Of a stretch of DNA of 64,000 nucleotides, positions 32,932 to 43,789 are shown in pieces. The position numbers and the translations under genes are program-made. Source of the DNA: Anadara kagoshimensis. Its lineage: Eukaryota > Mollusca > Bivalvia > Arcoida > Arcidae. The stretch is from assembly GCA_021292105.1 (NCBI GenBank), contig CM037872.1, forward strand, positions 6,683,291-6,747,290, written 5' to 3'. The notes under the pieces are model-generated. The model made no database searches. It saw only the letters and a list, made by a program, of their open reading frames with translations, and was not told the origin of the DNA. Within the stretch, counting starts at the first letter, position 1. Each line of letters starts with the position of its first letter.

Positions 32932-33170
32932 TGGTGTTTAACGTCCTAGTCAATTACATATTATACCAGTTTTAATTTTACAGCACTAGACGGCCATTTC
33001 GGAATACAATTTCTCATCAGTAGTGCTTGGACCAAAATTGTGAAACTGAAATAATAATAATAATAGTTTACTTATTGAGACGTTACCAGCTATAAGCAAA
33101 GGTGCAGATGTGTTGTCCATGCGTTGTTCTGATGGCATTATAGAGTAGGATTCTTTAGATCACGACATGC
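32932..33170 (-). mobile_element. SINE family A split by a hammerhead insertion
   Basis: The SINE tail (GGTGTTTAACGTCCTAGTCAA) stops at about 32952 and resumes at about 33050 (TTACTTATTGAGACG, CCAGCTATAAGCAAAGGTGC). Between them lies the ribozyme end of a hammerhead repeat, ending in a short AAT run. The hammerhead piece is therefore younger than the SINE. Confidence 0.75.
32982..33027 (-). ncRNA. Type I hammerhead ribozyme in a SINE
   Basis: CTGATGA, GAAA and GTC are intact and stem I (AGCACTA with TAGTGCT) is perfect. Stem III has a U-G wobble (AATGGCCGTC) and stem II one mismatch. Plausibly still active. Confidence 0.75.
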
Positions 33171-33179
33171 GGTCATATT

Positions 33180-33945
33180 TCTGAAACATCAAAATTTCGT
33201 TTTATTGCCTAAAATATAAAAAAGAAATATACCAATCTCTGTCAAACAAAAATCCAAAAACAGAGTTAAAATAAAAGTAATAAAATTGACAATTTTTACA
33301 TGTTTTAAAACCTGAATTAATTCTTTAAAGAAACAACATTAGAAACATTATAATACTTAATTTTAAAAGATTACATAATATCATAACATCAATCGTTTCA
33401 TCTTGATATCGATTTGGAATTTAGTTGAAAAAGACATGCCGTCTATTTTCCACCAGTGCGATAAGTGTTTCAAACCATAAAATGAATACAGCTGCCATCA
33501 TGTTTACATATAAAGAACCTGCTGCACCAGTTATCGGGATTGCTTTATGAAGAGCTAAAAAACATAATCGATGCTTCGAGTACAAATTTAAACAATACTG
33601 ACATTGAACGAGATTTAAATATCCGCTTATATGAAAATAGAATTAAATCAGGAGCGAACCGTTGAATGATGCTTTAAGGTTACAGACTTGGAATACTTGA
33701 GTTAACGAAACGTAAAAAAGTCTATTCATATGGAAAATGTTAACGATCGAGGAATACATTTTGTTCATTCAAATGACTAACACAGCAATGTATCTTAATA
33801 TTTTGTAAAATTAAATCCATTGCACTATGTTGATACCGGAAATGTTTATGAAAACAATCGCAAAACTACTCCCTAGGCTACGTTATTACTGAGCTGACTC
33901 ATAAACAAAGCCATAAACGGCAAGTAGGAAATAAAATAAAGTATG
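33180..33945. other. No recognised feature
   Basis: AT-rich sequence without shared repeats or coding signal. Confidence 0.55.
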
Positions 33946-33949
33946 TTAC

Positions 33950-34170
33950 ATATTTGACGTCTCATAGTTCCATGTTCCTTTCACACAATTTTGATTACAC
34001 GCGTGGCGGGTGTAGCTAGCTTAACAGGAGGTGCTTACCCTTCCGGAGCACCCGGCCTTACTTTCTTGGTGGAAGTTCACGTGTCTAACCTAACTTGTCA
34101 GTTCCAAAGGTTTTGCTTTGCTTCTGGATAGTGATTCAGACATGGATTAGTATGTTTGTTTTTGATTTGG
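33950..34170 (+). mobile_element. Penelope-like 3' end, untranslated part
   Basis: From ATATTTGACGTCTCATAGTT, which includes the usual RT stop codon region, through the untranslated block to the terminus TTAGTATGTTTGTTTTTGAT. Well preserved, about 220 bp. Confidence 0.85.
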
Positions 34171-35100
34171 AATGCAAAAGTTACACATGTCGAATCGATT
34201 AAACGTTTATTGGTTAAGTTTGTAATGTTTTCAATCCCAGTATTACTACTTTGATTGTCATTATACGTTATACGCCGATAACAACAACAGAAAGTAGTTC
34301 AGGCTTTGTTGACAATCTGATCTGTCTGGACAATGATAGTTCCGTCCGGAGTTACCGTGCACAGAGATTACACAACACACCAATCTGTTCATGTCTGGAC
34401 ATCACAATCATAGTTCCGTCCGGATTTACCGTGAACAGATATTACCAAATAAACCAAAAAGTAACTAATGAGCGATGTTCTTTTCTCAGCAGTATAATCA
34501 TCCACACCCTATGCACTAAAATCAAACGCACAACATATTCTAACTTAATGCAATGTTCCCCTAACAGCAGTATCACTGCGCCCGCAAACTAATCAACACT
34601 CTCAGCAGTTCAGTCTGGTATACTCAAAAACTGCACGTTCACTTTTAACGAGAGAAAATAAACCAATTTGTAATTATTCAATAAAAATAATAGAGAAGGA
34701 AAGGTTTTTTGGACTGTACTATTTTTTCACGTGGACAGTATATTCATCTGCTGTTTCCCTTTTTGTGTACCATCAAAATATGCATTGTATATGTTTGTTT
34801 CTTAATACACACTTAGAAATAACACTAAAACGATTGGCGTATCTAATAAAATATTTCCGCTTTAATCACTTCCGTGTTTTGCAATCGGAAGTTTTTAATT
34901 GGCTGGAGGACTGAATATTCCCAGCGATACCGTTTAACAAAAGCAAATTCATTGTATGTTGGATGATTATATATGTTAATCAAATATTTTAAAACTCTTC
35001 AAAAAGCAGTTCTTAACGTTTAAATCGCTGCTTTAGGGTAATTTATTTGTTTTGGTCGTTCTATTTTTTCTCATTTCAACAAATTAAAAATATTTCAGTT
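34171..35100. other. No gene; imperfect 90-bp duplication
   Basis: 34310-34445 holds two imperfect copies of a segment with ATAGTTCCGTCCGGA and TTACCGTG. The 113-codon open frame across it lacks any recognisable domain and is probably random. The remainder shows no feature. Confidence 0.5.
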
Positions 35101-35175
35101 TTTCACAATTATTGTCGGAGCACTGCTGATGAGAAATTGTATTCAGAAACGGCTGTCTAGTGTTGTAAAAAACGA
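35101..35175 (+). mobile_element. Ribozyme end of a hammerhead repeat
   Basis: TTTCACAATTATTGTC precedes the ribozyme and TTGTAAAA follows it. Only this end of the unit is present. Confidence 0.65.
35119..35164 (+). ncRNA. Type I hammerhead ribozyme motif
   Basis: CTGATGA (35126-35132), GAAA and GTC (35155-35157) are intact. Stem I AGCACTG with TAGTGTT pairs at all seven positions, using two G-U wobbles. The stem III loop is GGCT instead of GGCC. Confidence 0.75.
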
Positions 35176-35329
35176 GTTTAGGTTTACTTATAATCGAGAG
35201 ATTCTTTAAGTATTTTACTTTATATTCGTTTTCAATATCTCCTTTGCACAGACGTTAATCTTAACAGTGAAAACTATTTTCGATGCATTACCTTTCTTTC
35301 TCAATTTTGAATTCAAGTGTTGGGTGAAG

Positions 35330-35625
35330 CAAGCTAAACAGAAAGTACATACTATTTCAAAGCACCAAGCCTCACGCCCATAGAGAAAGTTCACTTGTTT
35401 AACCTAATTTGCCAGTTATATTTGACGTCCTATTGTTCCTTTCACACAATTTTAATTACACACGTGGCGGATGTAGCTACCTTAACAGGAGGTGCTTACC
35501 CTTCCAGAGCACCCGATCTCACTTCCCTGGTAGAAGTTCACGTGTCTAACCTAACTTGTCAGTTCCAAAGTGTTTACTTTGCTTCTGGATTGTGATTCGG
35601 ACATGGGTTATTATGTTTGTTTGAC
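35330..35625 (+). mobile_element. Two Penelope-like 3' ends, nested or tandem
   Basis: 35330-35415 is a diverged untranslated fragment that breaks off at the TAACCTAATTTGCCAGTT block. 35416-35625 is a fuller copy from ATATTTGACGTCC to TTATGTTTGTTT. The second probably inserted into or beside the first. Confidence 0.7.
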
Positions 35626-35654
35626 TTCCAAACTGTATTATATTATTCAGTTTT

Positions 35655-38145
35655 TTTACATTGACGGGGAAAGAGAACCAGAGGCTCAGTGTGGCTGAGC
35701 CTGTATCGCTCACCTGACTAAAATGCTTTTAAAGCAAATTTGTATTCCAGTGATGAAAAAATGCACTGGCTAAGGAAATCACTGTAGAACTATATGTACC
35801 ATTCACAGTTTTTTCAATCTGATTAAAATCACATCTCTCACTTGCTCCCCCATTTTTGATATAGGCGCGGAGTGGGAGATCTGAGGAAACACCGTTTAGG
35901 GGCATATGTGAATGAGCCATTGTTGTAACATTTATTGTCCAATGAAATTTCAGCTTCCGAGATTTTGAAAGTGTTTTGCCTTTATTGTAAATGAAACTGG
36001 CAATTTAAATTTGTCAATCTAAGTAAAGGACCTTCCATACATCATTCCCATAAAGTTTGGTTCAATTTGCTTCAGTAGCTTTAGAGGAGATAGCAAATAT
36101 ATGCTATTCCCATAGGGTTAAACTATGTTCTGTGCTGACAGCCATCTTTTTTAGCGGATCAAAAAAATGTCCACAATCTAAGTAAAGAACCATCCATACA
36201 TCATTCCTGTAAAGTTTGATTCAATTTGCTTTAGTAGCTTCAAAGGAAATAGCAAATATATGCTTTTCCCATAGGGTCCAATGTGAATCAATGTTCTCCA
36301 CTGGCAGCCATGTTTTATGGCAGATCAGGACAATTTTGGCAATCTATGTAAAGGACCTTCTAAACATCATTCCTGTAAAGTTTGGTTCAATTTGCTTCAG
36401 TTATTTCTGAGGACATAGTCAAAAATGCGTTTTTCCCATAAAGTCCAATGTTAAACTATATTTTGCGCTGACAGCCATGTTTTTGGCAGATCAGAAAAAT
36501 TTTGGCAATCTACGTAAAGGACCTTTTATACGTCATTCCTGTAAAGTTTGGTTCAATTTGCTTCACTAGCTTCAGAGAAGATAGCATATATATGCTTTTT
36601 CCATAGGGTCCAATGTGAAACTATGTTCTCCGCTGGCAGCCATGTTTTTTGGCGGATCAGAAAAATTTTGGCAATCTATGTAAAGGACCTTCTATACATC
36701 ATTCCTATAAAGTTTGGTTCAATTTGCTTCAGTCATTTCTGAGGACATAGTCAAAAATGCATTTTTCCCATAGGGACCAATGTTAAACTATCTTCTGCCC
36801 TGGTGGCTATGTTTTTCGGCGGATCAGAAAAATTTTGGCAATCTAAGTAAAGTACCTTCTATACATCATTCCTGTAAAGTTTGGTTCAATTTGCTTCACT
36901 AGCTTCAGAGGAGATAACTACCTTTTGCGCTGGCAGCCATGTTTTTTGGCCAATCAGGAAAATTTTGGCAATCTATGTAAAGGACCTTCTATATATCATT
37001 CCTGTAAAGTTTGGTTCAATTTGCTTCCCAAGCTTCAGAGGAAATAGCATATATATGCTTTTCCCATAGGGTCCAATGTTAAACTATCTTCTGCGCTGGC
37101 GGCCATCTTTTTTGGTGGATCAGAAAAATGTTGGCAATCTAAGTAAAGGACCTTCTATACATCATTTCTGTAAAGTTTAGTTAAATTCGCTTCAGTCATT
37201 TCTGAGAAGATAGCCAAAATGCGTTTTTCCCATAGGGTCCCATGTTAAAACTACCTTTTGCTCTGGCAGCCATGTTTTTTGGCCAATCAGAAAAATTTTG
37301 GCAATCTATGTTAAGGACCTCCAAAACATCATTCCTCTAAAGTTTGGTTAAGTTTGCTTAAATAGTTTCAGAGGAGATAGCAAAAATGTGTTTTTCCCAT
37401 AGGGTCCAATGTTAAACTATGTTCCCCGCTGGCAGCCATATTTTTAGGCGGATCAGAAAAATTTCGGCAATCTTTGCAAAAGACCTTCCATTTATTATTT
37501 CTGTAAAGTTTAATTGAATTCGCTTCAGTCGTTTCAGAGGAGATAGCCAAAATGTGCGTTTTCCCATAGGGCCCAATGTTAAACTTTGATTGGCCCTGGC
37601 GGACATTTTTTTCGGCGGATCAGAAAAATTTGGGCAATCTTAGTAAATGACCTTGCATACATTATTCCTGTAAAGTTTGGTTCAAATTGGCTCAGCAGTT
37701 TCAAAGAAGATAGCAAATATATGCTTTTCCCATAGGGTTCAATGTTAAACTATCTTCTCCGCTGGCGGCCATGTTTTTTGATGGATCAGAAAAATTTTGG
37801 CAATCTAAGTAAAGAACCTTCCTTACACCATTCCTGTAAAGTTTGGTTAAATTTGCCTCAGTCATTTCTGAGGAAATAGTCAAAAATGCATTTTTCCCAT
37901 AGGGTCCAATGTTAAACTATCTTCTGCGCTGGCAGCCATGTTTTTTGGCGGATCAAAAAAATTTTGGCAATCTAAGTAAAGGACCTTCCATACATCATTC
38001 CTGTAAAGTTTAGTTAAAATTGGTTCAGGGGTTTTAGAGGAGATAGCCAAAATGTCAAAAGTTTACAGACGGACTGACAGACTGACTGACGGACGCCGAG
38101 TGATGGCAAAAGCTCACATGGCCTTTAGGCCAGGTGAGCTAAAAA
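35655..38145. repeat. 165-bp satellite inside a hairpin-ended element
   Basis: About 13 tandem units of about 165 bp, each with CATTCCTGTAAAGTTTGGTT, TTTTTCCCATAGGGTCCAAT, GGCAGCCATGTTTTTTGGC and TTTTGGCAATCTAAGTAAAG. The array lies between a left hairpin (GGCTCAG, 5-nt loop, CTGAGCC at about 35684-35702) followed by GCTCACCTG, and a right hairpin (AGCTCACATGGCC, loop, GGCCAGGTGAGCT at 38111-38140). GCTCACCTG and CAGGTGAGC make the ends inverted. The short open frames reported along it are a product of the repeat. Confidence 0.85.
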
Positions 38146-38149
38146 AAGT

Positions 38150-38600
38150 TACATAAACTGTTTGGTCAGACATGTTGCTAATAAATAAATTAACGGAAAC
38201 ACTCATGTGTGCTTATTTCTATTACTGTTGTAAAATGTCTAAAATAAACAAGTTATTTTCAGAAAAAATATGTAAAAATAGGATTTCTTAGTTTTCAAAC
38301 ACCTTTTTAAATTTAATTTCCAAAAGAAAAAAAACAAAACTCAAAATAAAATTCTTAAGCTTGTCGACTTATAATCGCGCATTAATTGATCAGCTGCCTA
38401 TTGTCAAGACAATGATCACGATAAAATTGCGTAATTCAGCACTTCAGTATATTTATAGAATATAAACAATGAGAAGGCTGAAATGAAATGCCGTTAAAAT
38501 CTAAAATTTGTATGAAAGTGTCGCATTTAAGATTTTATTCAATTGTTATTGGGTTTATCGGAATGCATTAGTAATTTTTTTTCAGGACATTTTCGTCTCA
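38150..38600. other. No recognised feature
   Basis: AT-rich sequence without shared repeats or coding signal. Confidence 0.55.
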
Positions 38601-38601
38601 G

Positions 38602-38878
38602 AAGAGACATATTACATATACCAGTTCTAATTTTACAGCACTAGACGGCCGTTTCGGAATACAATTCCTCATCAGTAGTGCTTGGACCAAAATTATGAAA
38701 CCTAAATTTTTTTAAAGATGTTGAAAAGCTACCCAAAGGACCAAAATATATTTTACCAAATTAAGCTAAGGAAATATTTTGCATGAGGGAGTATACCTTA
38801 GTTTTTGAGAAATTTCAATTTTTAACTTGAGGGAAATTTAGACAATTATAGTATATATCTGACAATAATAAGAGACAT
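38602..38878 (-). mobile_element. Complete hammerhead repeat with 9-bp target duplication
   Basis: AAGAGACAT occurs at 38602-38610 and 38870-38878, exactly flanking a 259-bp hammerhead unit (38611-38869). The unit starts ATTACATATACCAG and ends GACAATAAT on the + strand, with the ribozyme near its 3' end on the minus strand. The clean boundaries define one mobile unit and its ends. The unit shows no coding sequence and no terminal inverted repeat. Confidence 0.8.
38637..38682 (-). ncRNA. Intact type I hammerhead ribozyme
   Basis: Minus strand: AGCACTA, CTGATGA, GGAAT-TGT-ATTCC (5-bp stem II), GAAA, C-GGCC-G (minimal stem III), TC, TAGTGCT. Stem I is seven perfect pairs. ACGGCCGT is self-complementary, which would let two molecules share stem III as a dimer, as reported for small hammerhead variants linked to Penelope elements. 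Predicted cleavage lies between 38644 and 38643. The best copy in the window. Confidence 0.9.
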
Positions 38879-38879
38879 G

Positions 38880-39185
38880 TCTTATACGTCAAATCACCCA
38901 TTTGACTTTGTTATACATAAGTGACCCGGTCAAAGGTCGATCGGACAAAAAAATTAAAGATGGCTGACAGCGGTTTTGTTTACATTTATTCACGTTGCAT
39001 GTTTAATGTGGTTATGAATCCCAATAATAGATAAATTTATATTTCGTTGCCTTAATGTAAGTTTTCGTTATAAAATGGAAGACACTTCCATTCTTTTTAT
39101 TTAAGGTTCTAGATTTTTAGCTGACTCTTGTATATATATCGGGTATACCGGCGCTTGATACGGTCCAAAAAAATAAATGAATAAA
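38880..39185. other. No recognised feature
   Basis: AT-rich sequence without shared repeats or coding signal. Confidence 0.5.
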
Positions 39186-39189
39186 CTAA

Positions 39190-39500
39190 AAAAAACTGTG
39201 AGCCACAAGCTCACAAAAAATACCCCCGCTCCCAAAAATCCATCGGATCAAATTTTTAAATAGGAGGTGCACATCTACATTATATCACAAAGATTGTGTG
39301 AAAGTTTTATGAAAATCCATTGAAGGGTTTAGGAGAAGTTGCGGATAAGATATACCCTAAAGTGTAACGGAAGGACGGACGGACAACCCTACTACTATAT
39401 ACCCCCCCCCCCCCCCACTTTTAAAGCTCGGAGTATAATAAATCATCCTTTGTCTCTATCCTTTCAAGGTAGAGACATAGGATGAATTTTGTTCATCATA
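39190..39500. repeat. Dispersed non-coding repeat of molluscan style
   Basis: A palindromic TGTGAGCCACAAGCTCACA start, AAATTTTTAAATAGGAGGTG, a GGACGGACGGAC run and a run of about 16 C at 39402, followed by a small hairpin region. Same style as the elements at 19555 and 24535. Confidence 0.5.
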
Positions 39501-39504
39501 TCAA

Positions 39505-40055
39505 GCGCCTGTGTCCTGTTACATAATAACATAGTTAATAACTTTATTTCTCATTATTCACAAATGGTTTTAAAGTTTAGAGAATATATACAACGTTTAC
39601 ATATACATACGAGGATACAAATTATATAATGAGATATTCAGGAGGACTGACAATAAACTCAATACGAAGAACATTACATAATCTGTTGAGTTTCAATATA
39701 TCACTACTACTAGAAAATAAATTTCAATACATTTGCACCGTTGTAAAAATGACTGCCTGTATATAAAGTGGTATAATAATATAAAGTTATTCATCCCCAA
39801 TATCTAGTTTACAAAGTGAACATTTTCTCTATCAATACCAGATCATCTCTATCAATACCAGATCATCTTATGATCTATCTGTTTTTATGGGGAGTCTATG
39901 TGATTTGAAGTTCTAAACTTACATAATTTTATAATATTATTAAAACGGATATTAATTAGAAAAAAGTTTTGCAACTTGAAGTCATTACATAATAAACCCT
40001 TGGAAGAGGTATCTAATGTAGTGTGCCATTTTTAAAAAAAAATGTATCCTTATAT
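39505..40055. other. AT-rich stretch with a 20-bp direct repeat
   Basis: CTCTATCAATACCAGATCAT occurs twice in tandem at about 39826-39865. Nothing else was recognised. Confidence 0.55.
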
Positions 40056-40059
40056 CTTT

Positions 40060-40432
40060 GTGGATTCCGTTGAAGAGTACGCGAGACGTTGGGCTAAATT
40101 AGAAGATGTTGAGCTTGATACCTTATCCGACTGGATAAAGGTTGTGAGATCTTTCGTTAAAACTAGGATTGCTAAACTTAAAGGGTCTATGAGTACTAAA
40201 CCGTCTTCAGTACTCAAGGACCGAGAAATCAAGGCAATTCTAACAGACATATACAACAAATATGTTGTTGTCCCAGCTGATAAGGCTTCCAACAACATTA
40301 TTCTCGTTTGTAAGAGATTCTACCTTGAATGTCTTATTAAGGAGCTTGGTTTATATGGTATATCAAATAACCCTGCATATACTAGAACTGATTTTACCAA
40401 AGATGAAGTTCTTTCCAACAATAGGGGAGTTC
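40060..40432 (+). pseudogene. Inverted 5' coding fragment of a Penelope-like RT
   Basis: The plus-strand frame from 40060 encodes VDSVEEYARRWAKLEDVELD and continues through NKYVVVPADKASNN, the N-terminal region of the Penelope-like RT. It matches positions about 41668-42038 read on the opposite strand. At 40430-40436 it breaks into the 3' untranslated sequence of the next element, with CTC shared by both parents. It is therefore an inverted partial duplicate, not a separate gene. The first residues of the open frame come from flanking DNA. Confidence 0.8.
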
Positions 40433-42243
40433 TCCTGTTTAGCTAGCTACACCCGCCACGTGTGTAATCAAAATTGTGTGAAAGGAACATGGAACTATGA
40501 GACGTCAAATCCAAGGCAATCCTGGACACAGAGACATCAAACTTATCAACAATACTGTGATGACGGCCGTAAAACTTTTTGAGGGCATTGATAAGCGTAG
40601 GCTTGCAATATCCCTGAGTCAACAATTTATTTGCAAGCAGCCTACTTCGTTGTACAAAGTCCCCGTAGTGGGAACAAGCTCTACCATAGCGTATTAATTG
40701 GGAAACAAATACACCATAAGCAGGAGAAGCAGGTATATTGCTGCATAAAAAAGGAAAGTTGACAATAGAAAAAATGAAGTCATCACGTTTGTCATAAAGT
40801 TTCAAATGTAGCCTTTCCTGTGCGTCATAATTCAGGTATAAGTCTAAATATGAAGCAGAACATAAGGAATCAGTCGTGTCTTTTATTTCAAGCTCACTAG
40901 GATAGATGACATTTACATAGTCTCCAAATTTAGGATTGTTAAGAGACAGAACGTCATCTATATATGTATGTTGAGTTGAATGATTTGGCGACATTTTTCT
41001 CTCCAGATTTAACAAGGTTCTGCATAAATTCTGCTTCATAAGAATAAAGAAACAAATCAGCAAGCAATGGTGCACAGTTTGTACCCATTGGTATACCGAT
41101 TGTTTGCTGAAAAACTATATTACCAAACACAACAAATATGTTATCTATCAAAAACTCCAACATTTTGTTGATGGTATCTTTAGTATATTTTCGTTGGGAA
41201 TCCGTATGGTGCTTGCCAAAATAACCAGAATCCCTGTTCAGCACCAGATATTTGTATCGTGGCTAACCGTTTTTGTAGAAGAAAGACAAGTGAATAATTT
41301 CTTTAAGACGTTCTTTCAATTTAGAATGAGGGATTGTGGTGTATAGTGTAGAAAAATCAAATGTTTTTATACTCTTTACATGAGATAAAGTATTAGAAGC
41401 AAGATGTTCAAGTAATTCTTTAGAATTTTTGAGAATCCACATTTGGTTGATTCCAGATGTAGAATATACTTTTTCTGAATAAGACTGAAGACCATTTTTG
41501 ACGATTGTCAAAATTTGTGTTAGAGTTACCGATAATGATTTAGTAGTACATTTAGATGAGCCTGCTATATATCTTTCCTTGTATGGATTTTTATGGAGTT
41601 TAGGAATCCAATACAAGTAAGGAAGATCAAGATCTTCCTCTTTAAGATTGATACCGAAAGACTCGAGAACTCCCCTATGGTTGGAAAGAACTTCATCTTT
41701 GGTAAAATTAGTTCTAGTATATGCAGGGTTATTTGATATACTATCTAAACCAAGCTCCTTAATAAGACATTGAAGGTAGAATCTCTTACAAACGAGAATA
41801 ATGTTGTTGGAAGCCTTATCAGCTGGGACAACAACATATTTGTTGTGTATGTCTGTTAGAGTTGCCTTGATTTCTGGATCTTTGAGTACTGAAGACGGTT
41901 TAGTACTCATAGACCCTTTAAGTTTGGCAATCCTAGTTTTAACGAAAGATCTCACAACCTTTATCCAGTCGGATAAGGTATCAAGCTCAACATCTTCTAA
42001 TTTAGCCAAACGTCTGGCGTACTCTTCAACGGAATCCATGACAAGTCTGAAATTCTGTCCCAAAGTAAAAGGTTGAGCTTCTCTATATTTAGGACCTTTT
42101 GAAAGTAAAGATCTTAATTTGGTGTTCTCGATTATATTGAGATCACCAGGTATTACATGTCCAGCCGGTCCATAAATATAGGGAGAAGACGAGGAAGAGC
42201 AGATATAGTGTATATATAGATTTATATAGTGTAAATTGATCAT
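40433..42243 (-). pseudogene. Penelope-like reverse transcriptase, longest copy
   Basis: Minus-strand coding in three frames. 42243-41263 encodes an N-terminal region (ADKASNNIILVCKRFY), a YWIPKLHKNPYKERYI motif and the first RT palm motif FDFSTLYTTIPH. 41244-40954 encodes QTIGIPMGTNCAPLLADLF. 41075-40443 encodes the catalytic YIDD box, YLDLYL, KLYDKRDDF and the thumb. Frames change at about 41260 and at about 40965, where two bases (CT) present in the copy at 9163-9905 are missing. A 4-bp deletion near 40508 alters the C-terminus, which elsewhere ends DIFDVS. No GIY-YIG endonuclease follows the RT. An RNA-templated DNA polymerase in origin, now inactive. Assignment to the Penelope-like group rests on motif style and is less sure than the RT call. 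Confidence 0.8.
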
Positions 42244-42249
42244 ATCGTT

Positions 42250-42930
42250 TAATGTGAATGAAGAGTACTAGTGAATAGTCTAGATTGAAGATGATTCATT
42301 ACAAATCAATGTGGTATATTCAAAATAATTATAATAAGTCTGCGGATGTTATGTTTTGACATGGATGATGTTGTGTCCGTTAGGCTTTGACGTGAATTAA
42401 TTCATGTCAACTGTTTCAAATAATGTCCATACTACATCTTTAAAATATTGCATGAAATAATTCAAATTTAGTCTTCATTTATACAACGATAATGTGTATA
42501 ACCATTTTAATTCAATTATCAATAAAGTGTCCAAATAGACAAATATTATCAAAAATTACTGATACTTCATAAACCCATGTTACGGATGATACATTTTGAC
42601 TAATGCATAATTTGAAATTAAGTATTTCTGGTGAATTTTATGTTTTCTTACTGTTATTTTGAATTTTTGAAATGATTTTTATTGTTACAATGTATTCTAG
42701 AGTTGTGGCAAATTACACCAATTTTTGTTGTACCCCAAAGAATTTCTAGGATTTTTATTATAACATGATGGGGAGACACTGCTCATTGCATAGTGGATAA
42801 AATGACGCCTAGGTTTATAGCATGACAACGTTTAGAACGGCTCGGGTGAATATCTTCCCAGACAGGGAATATAAACCCATATACCATGTCAAGAATCAGA
42901 ATTACTAATAATATACTTTGTATTTGAATT
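42250..42930. other. Candidate left end of a DNA transposon; otherwise featureless
   Basis: CGGATGTTATGTTTTGACA (about 42342) and GTTACGGATGATACATTTTG (about 42585) resemble inverted motifs at 49906-49970 and 50112-50300. They may be terminal or subterminal repeats of an element carrying the transposase-like gene. The remainder is AT-rich. Confidence 0.4.
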
Positions 42931-42934
42931 TTAG

Positions 42935-43039
42935 GAATCAACTCCATATCGGCTCATGGTGAGGTTGGGCAATGCCTCGGAAAGTGCTGACAGTGGCACT
43001 CCAGTTAAAACCAAACTTTCACCAGCAGAAAGATGCTAG
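42935..43039 (+). pseudogene. Transposase-like gene, N-terminal exon
   Basis: A segment after an acceptor-like GAATTTTAG, encoding STPYRLMVRLGN and ending KTKLSPAERC, followed by a TAG just at the donor (CTAG|GTATTA). The next exon continues YRANMRKNPEIW. In intact relatives this would be a basic continuous stretch, so the TAG is probably a mutation. The exon is supported by its join to the next exon, not by a recognised domain. Confidence 0.5.
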
Positions 43040-43238
43040 GTATTAATTATATAAATAAATAATCTTTATTGCTCAAATACAATTACATAATTGATTATGG
43101 CAAGATGAAAGAGTAATATTATATTATGAGCATGAAAAAAAAAAAAAAACAAGCATGAATTTTTTTTTGATATTTACCTAAAGCCTTTATTTGTAAATTT
43201 TCAGAAATAAATACAATTAAAATTTCCTTATGTATTAT

Positions 43239-43607
43239 TGTTGTTGTAATGTTTAACGTCGCATCAGCAATTTTTCAGCTATTCGCGACGAGAACAATTT
43301 ATTAATCTCTAAGGATTAATCTAAACACAATTTCATGTATGCGTGAGATGTGCGAGTGAGATTTATGGTCTGCCTTGTACTAGCGCCCACTCAGGGCGAC
43401 TTTAAGGTGCTAGCTCACCGAGTCGATACGCCGCAGAAGAGCGTACCACTCCCCCAGTCGCATTATACTGACACCGGGTGAACCAGTAAAGGCAAACGGC
43501 AAGGAAAAGTCACTTTCCCACATGTGAGCTCTGAGGGGGTTCGAACTCGCAGCGGTGAGAGACCCTGGATTTGTAGACAAAGGTCTTATCCATTAGGCCA
43601 TCACTGC
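43239..43607 (-). mobile_element. tRNA-derived SINE, family B
   Basis: Minus-strand full-length copy. The tail is AACGTCGCATCAGCAATTTT, the body has GCTAGCTCACCGAGTCG and ACACCGGGTGAACCAGTAAA, and the head has GGGTTCGAACTCGC and CCATTAGGCCATCACTGCC. It lies inside the intron of the transposase-like gene. Confidence 0.85.
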
Positions 43608-43789
43608 CTTCCTTATGTGAATCTTTGTGGCTGATATACTTCATATTGTATGATGCTGGTGAACCACGAGACACAATTCTGGAACCTACAAGTAATAGGT
43701 CAATTAAGACATAACTGACCTTTTCCCTTGAATTGAAATTCAACAGATGTCATTCACTTAGTGGTATTTTACAACTATTTTACTTTCAG

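Noticed and set aside
34251..34592. 113-codon open frame
   Set aside because: No recognisable motif, and part of it is an imperfect duplication; probably random.
36216..37883. Series of similar short open frames of 60-64 codons
   Set aside because: They recur every 165 bp because of the satellite unit; the frames are on both strands and have no conserved start context.
40443..41075. Intact 210-codon reverse transcriptase gene
   Set aside because: It is the third frame of a longer broken RT; the start lies within the palm domain and the C-terminus is altered by a 4-bp deletion.
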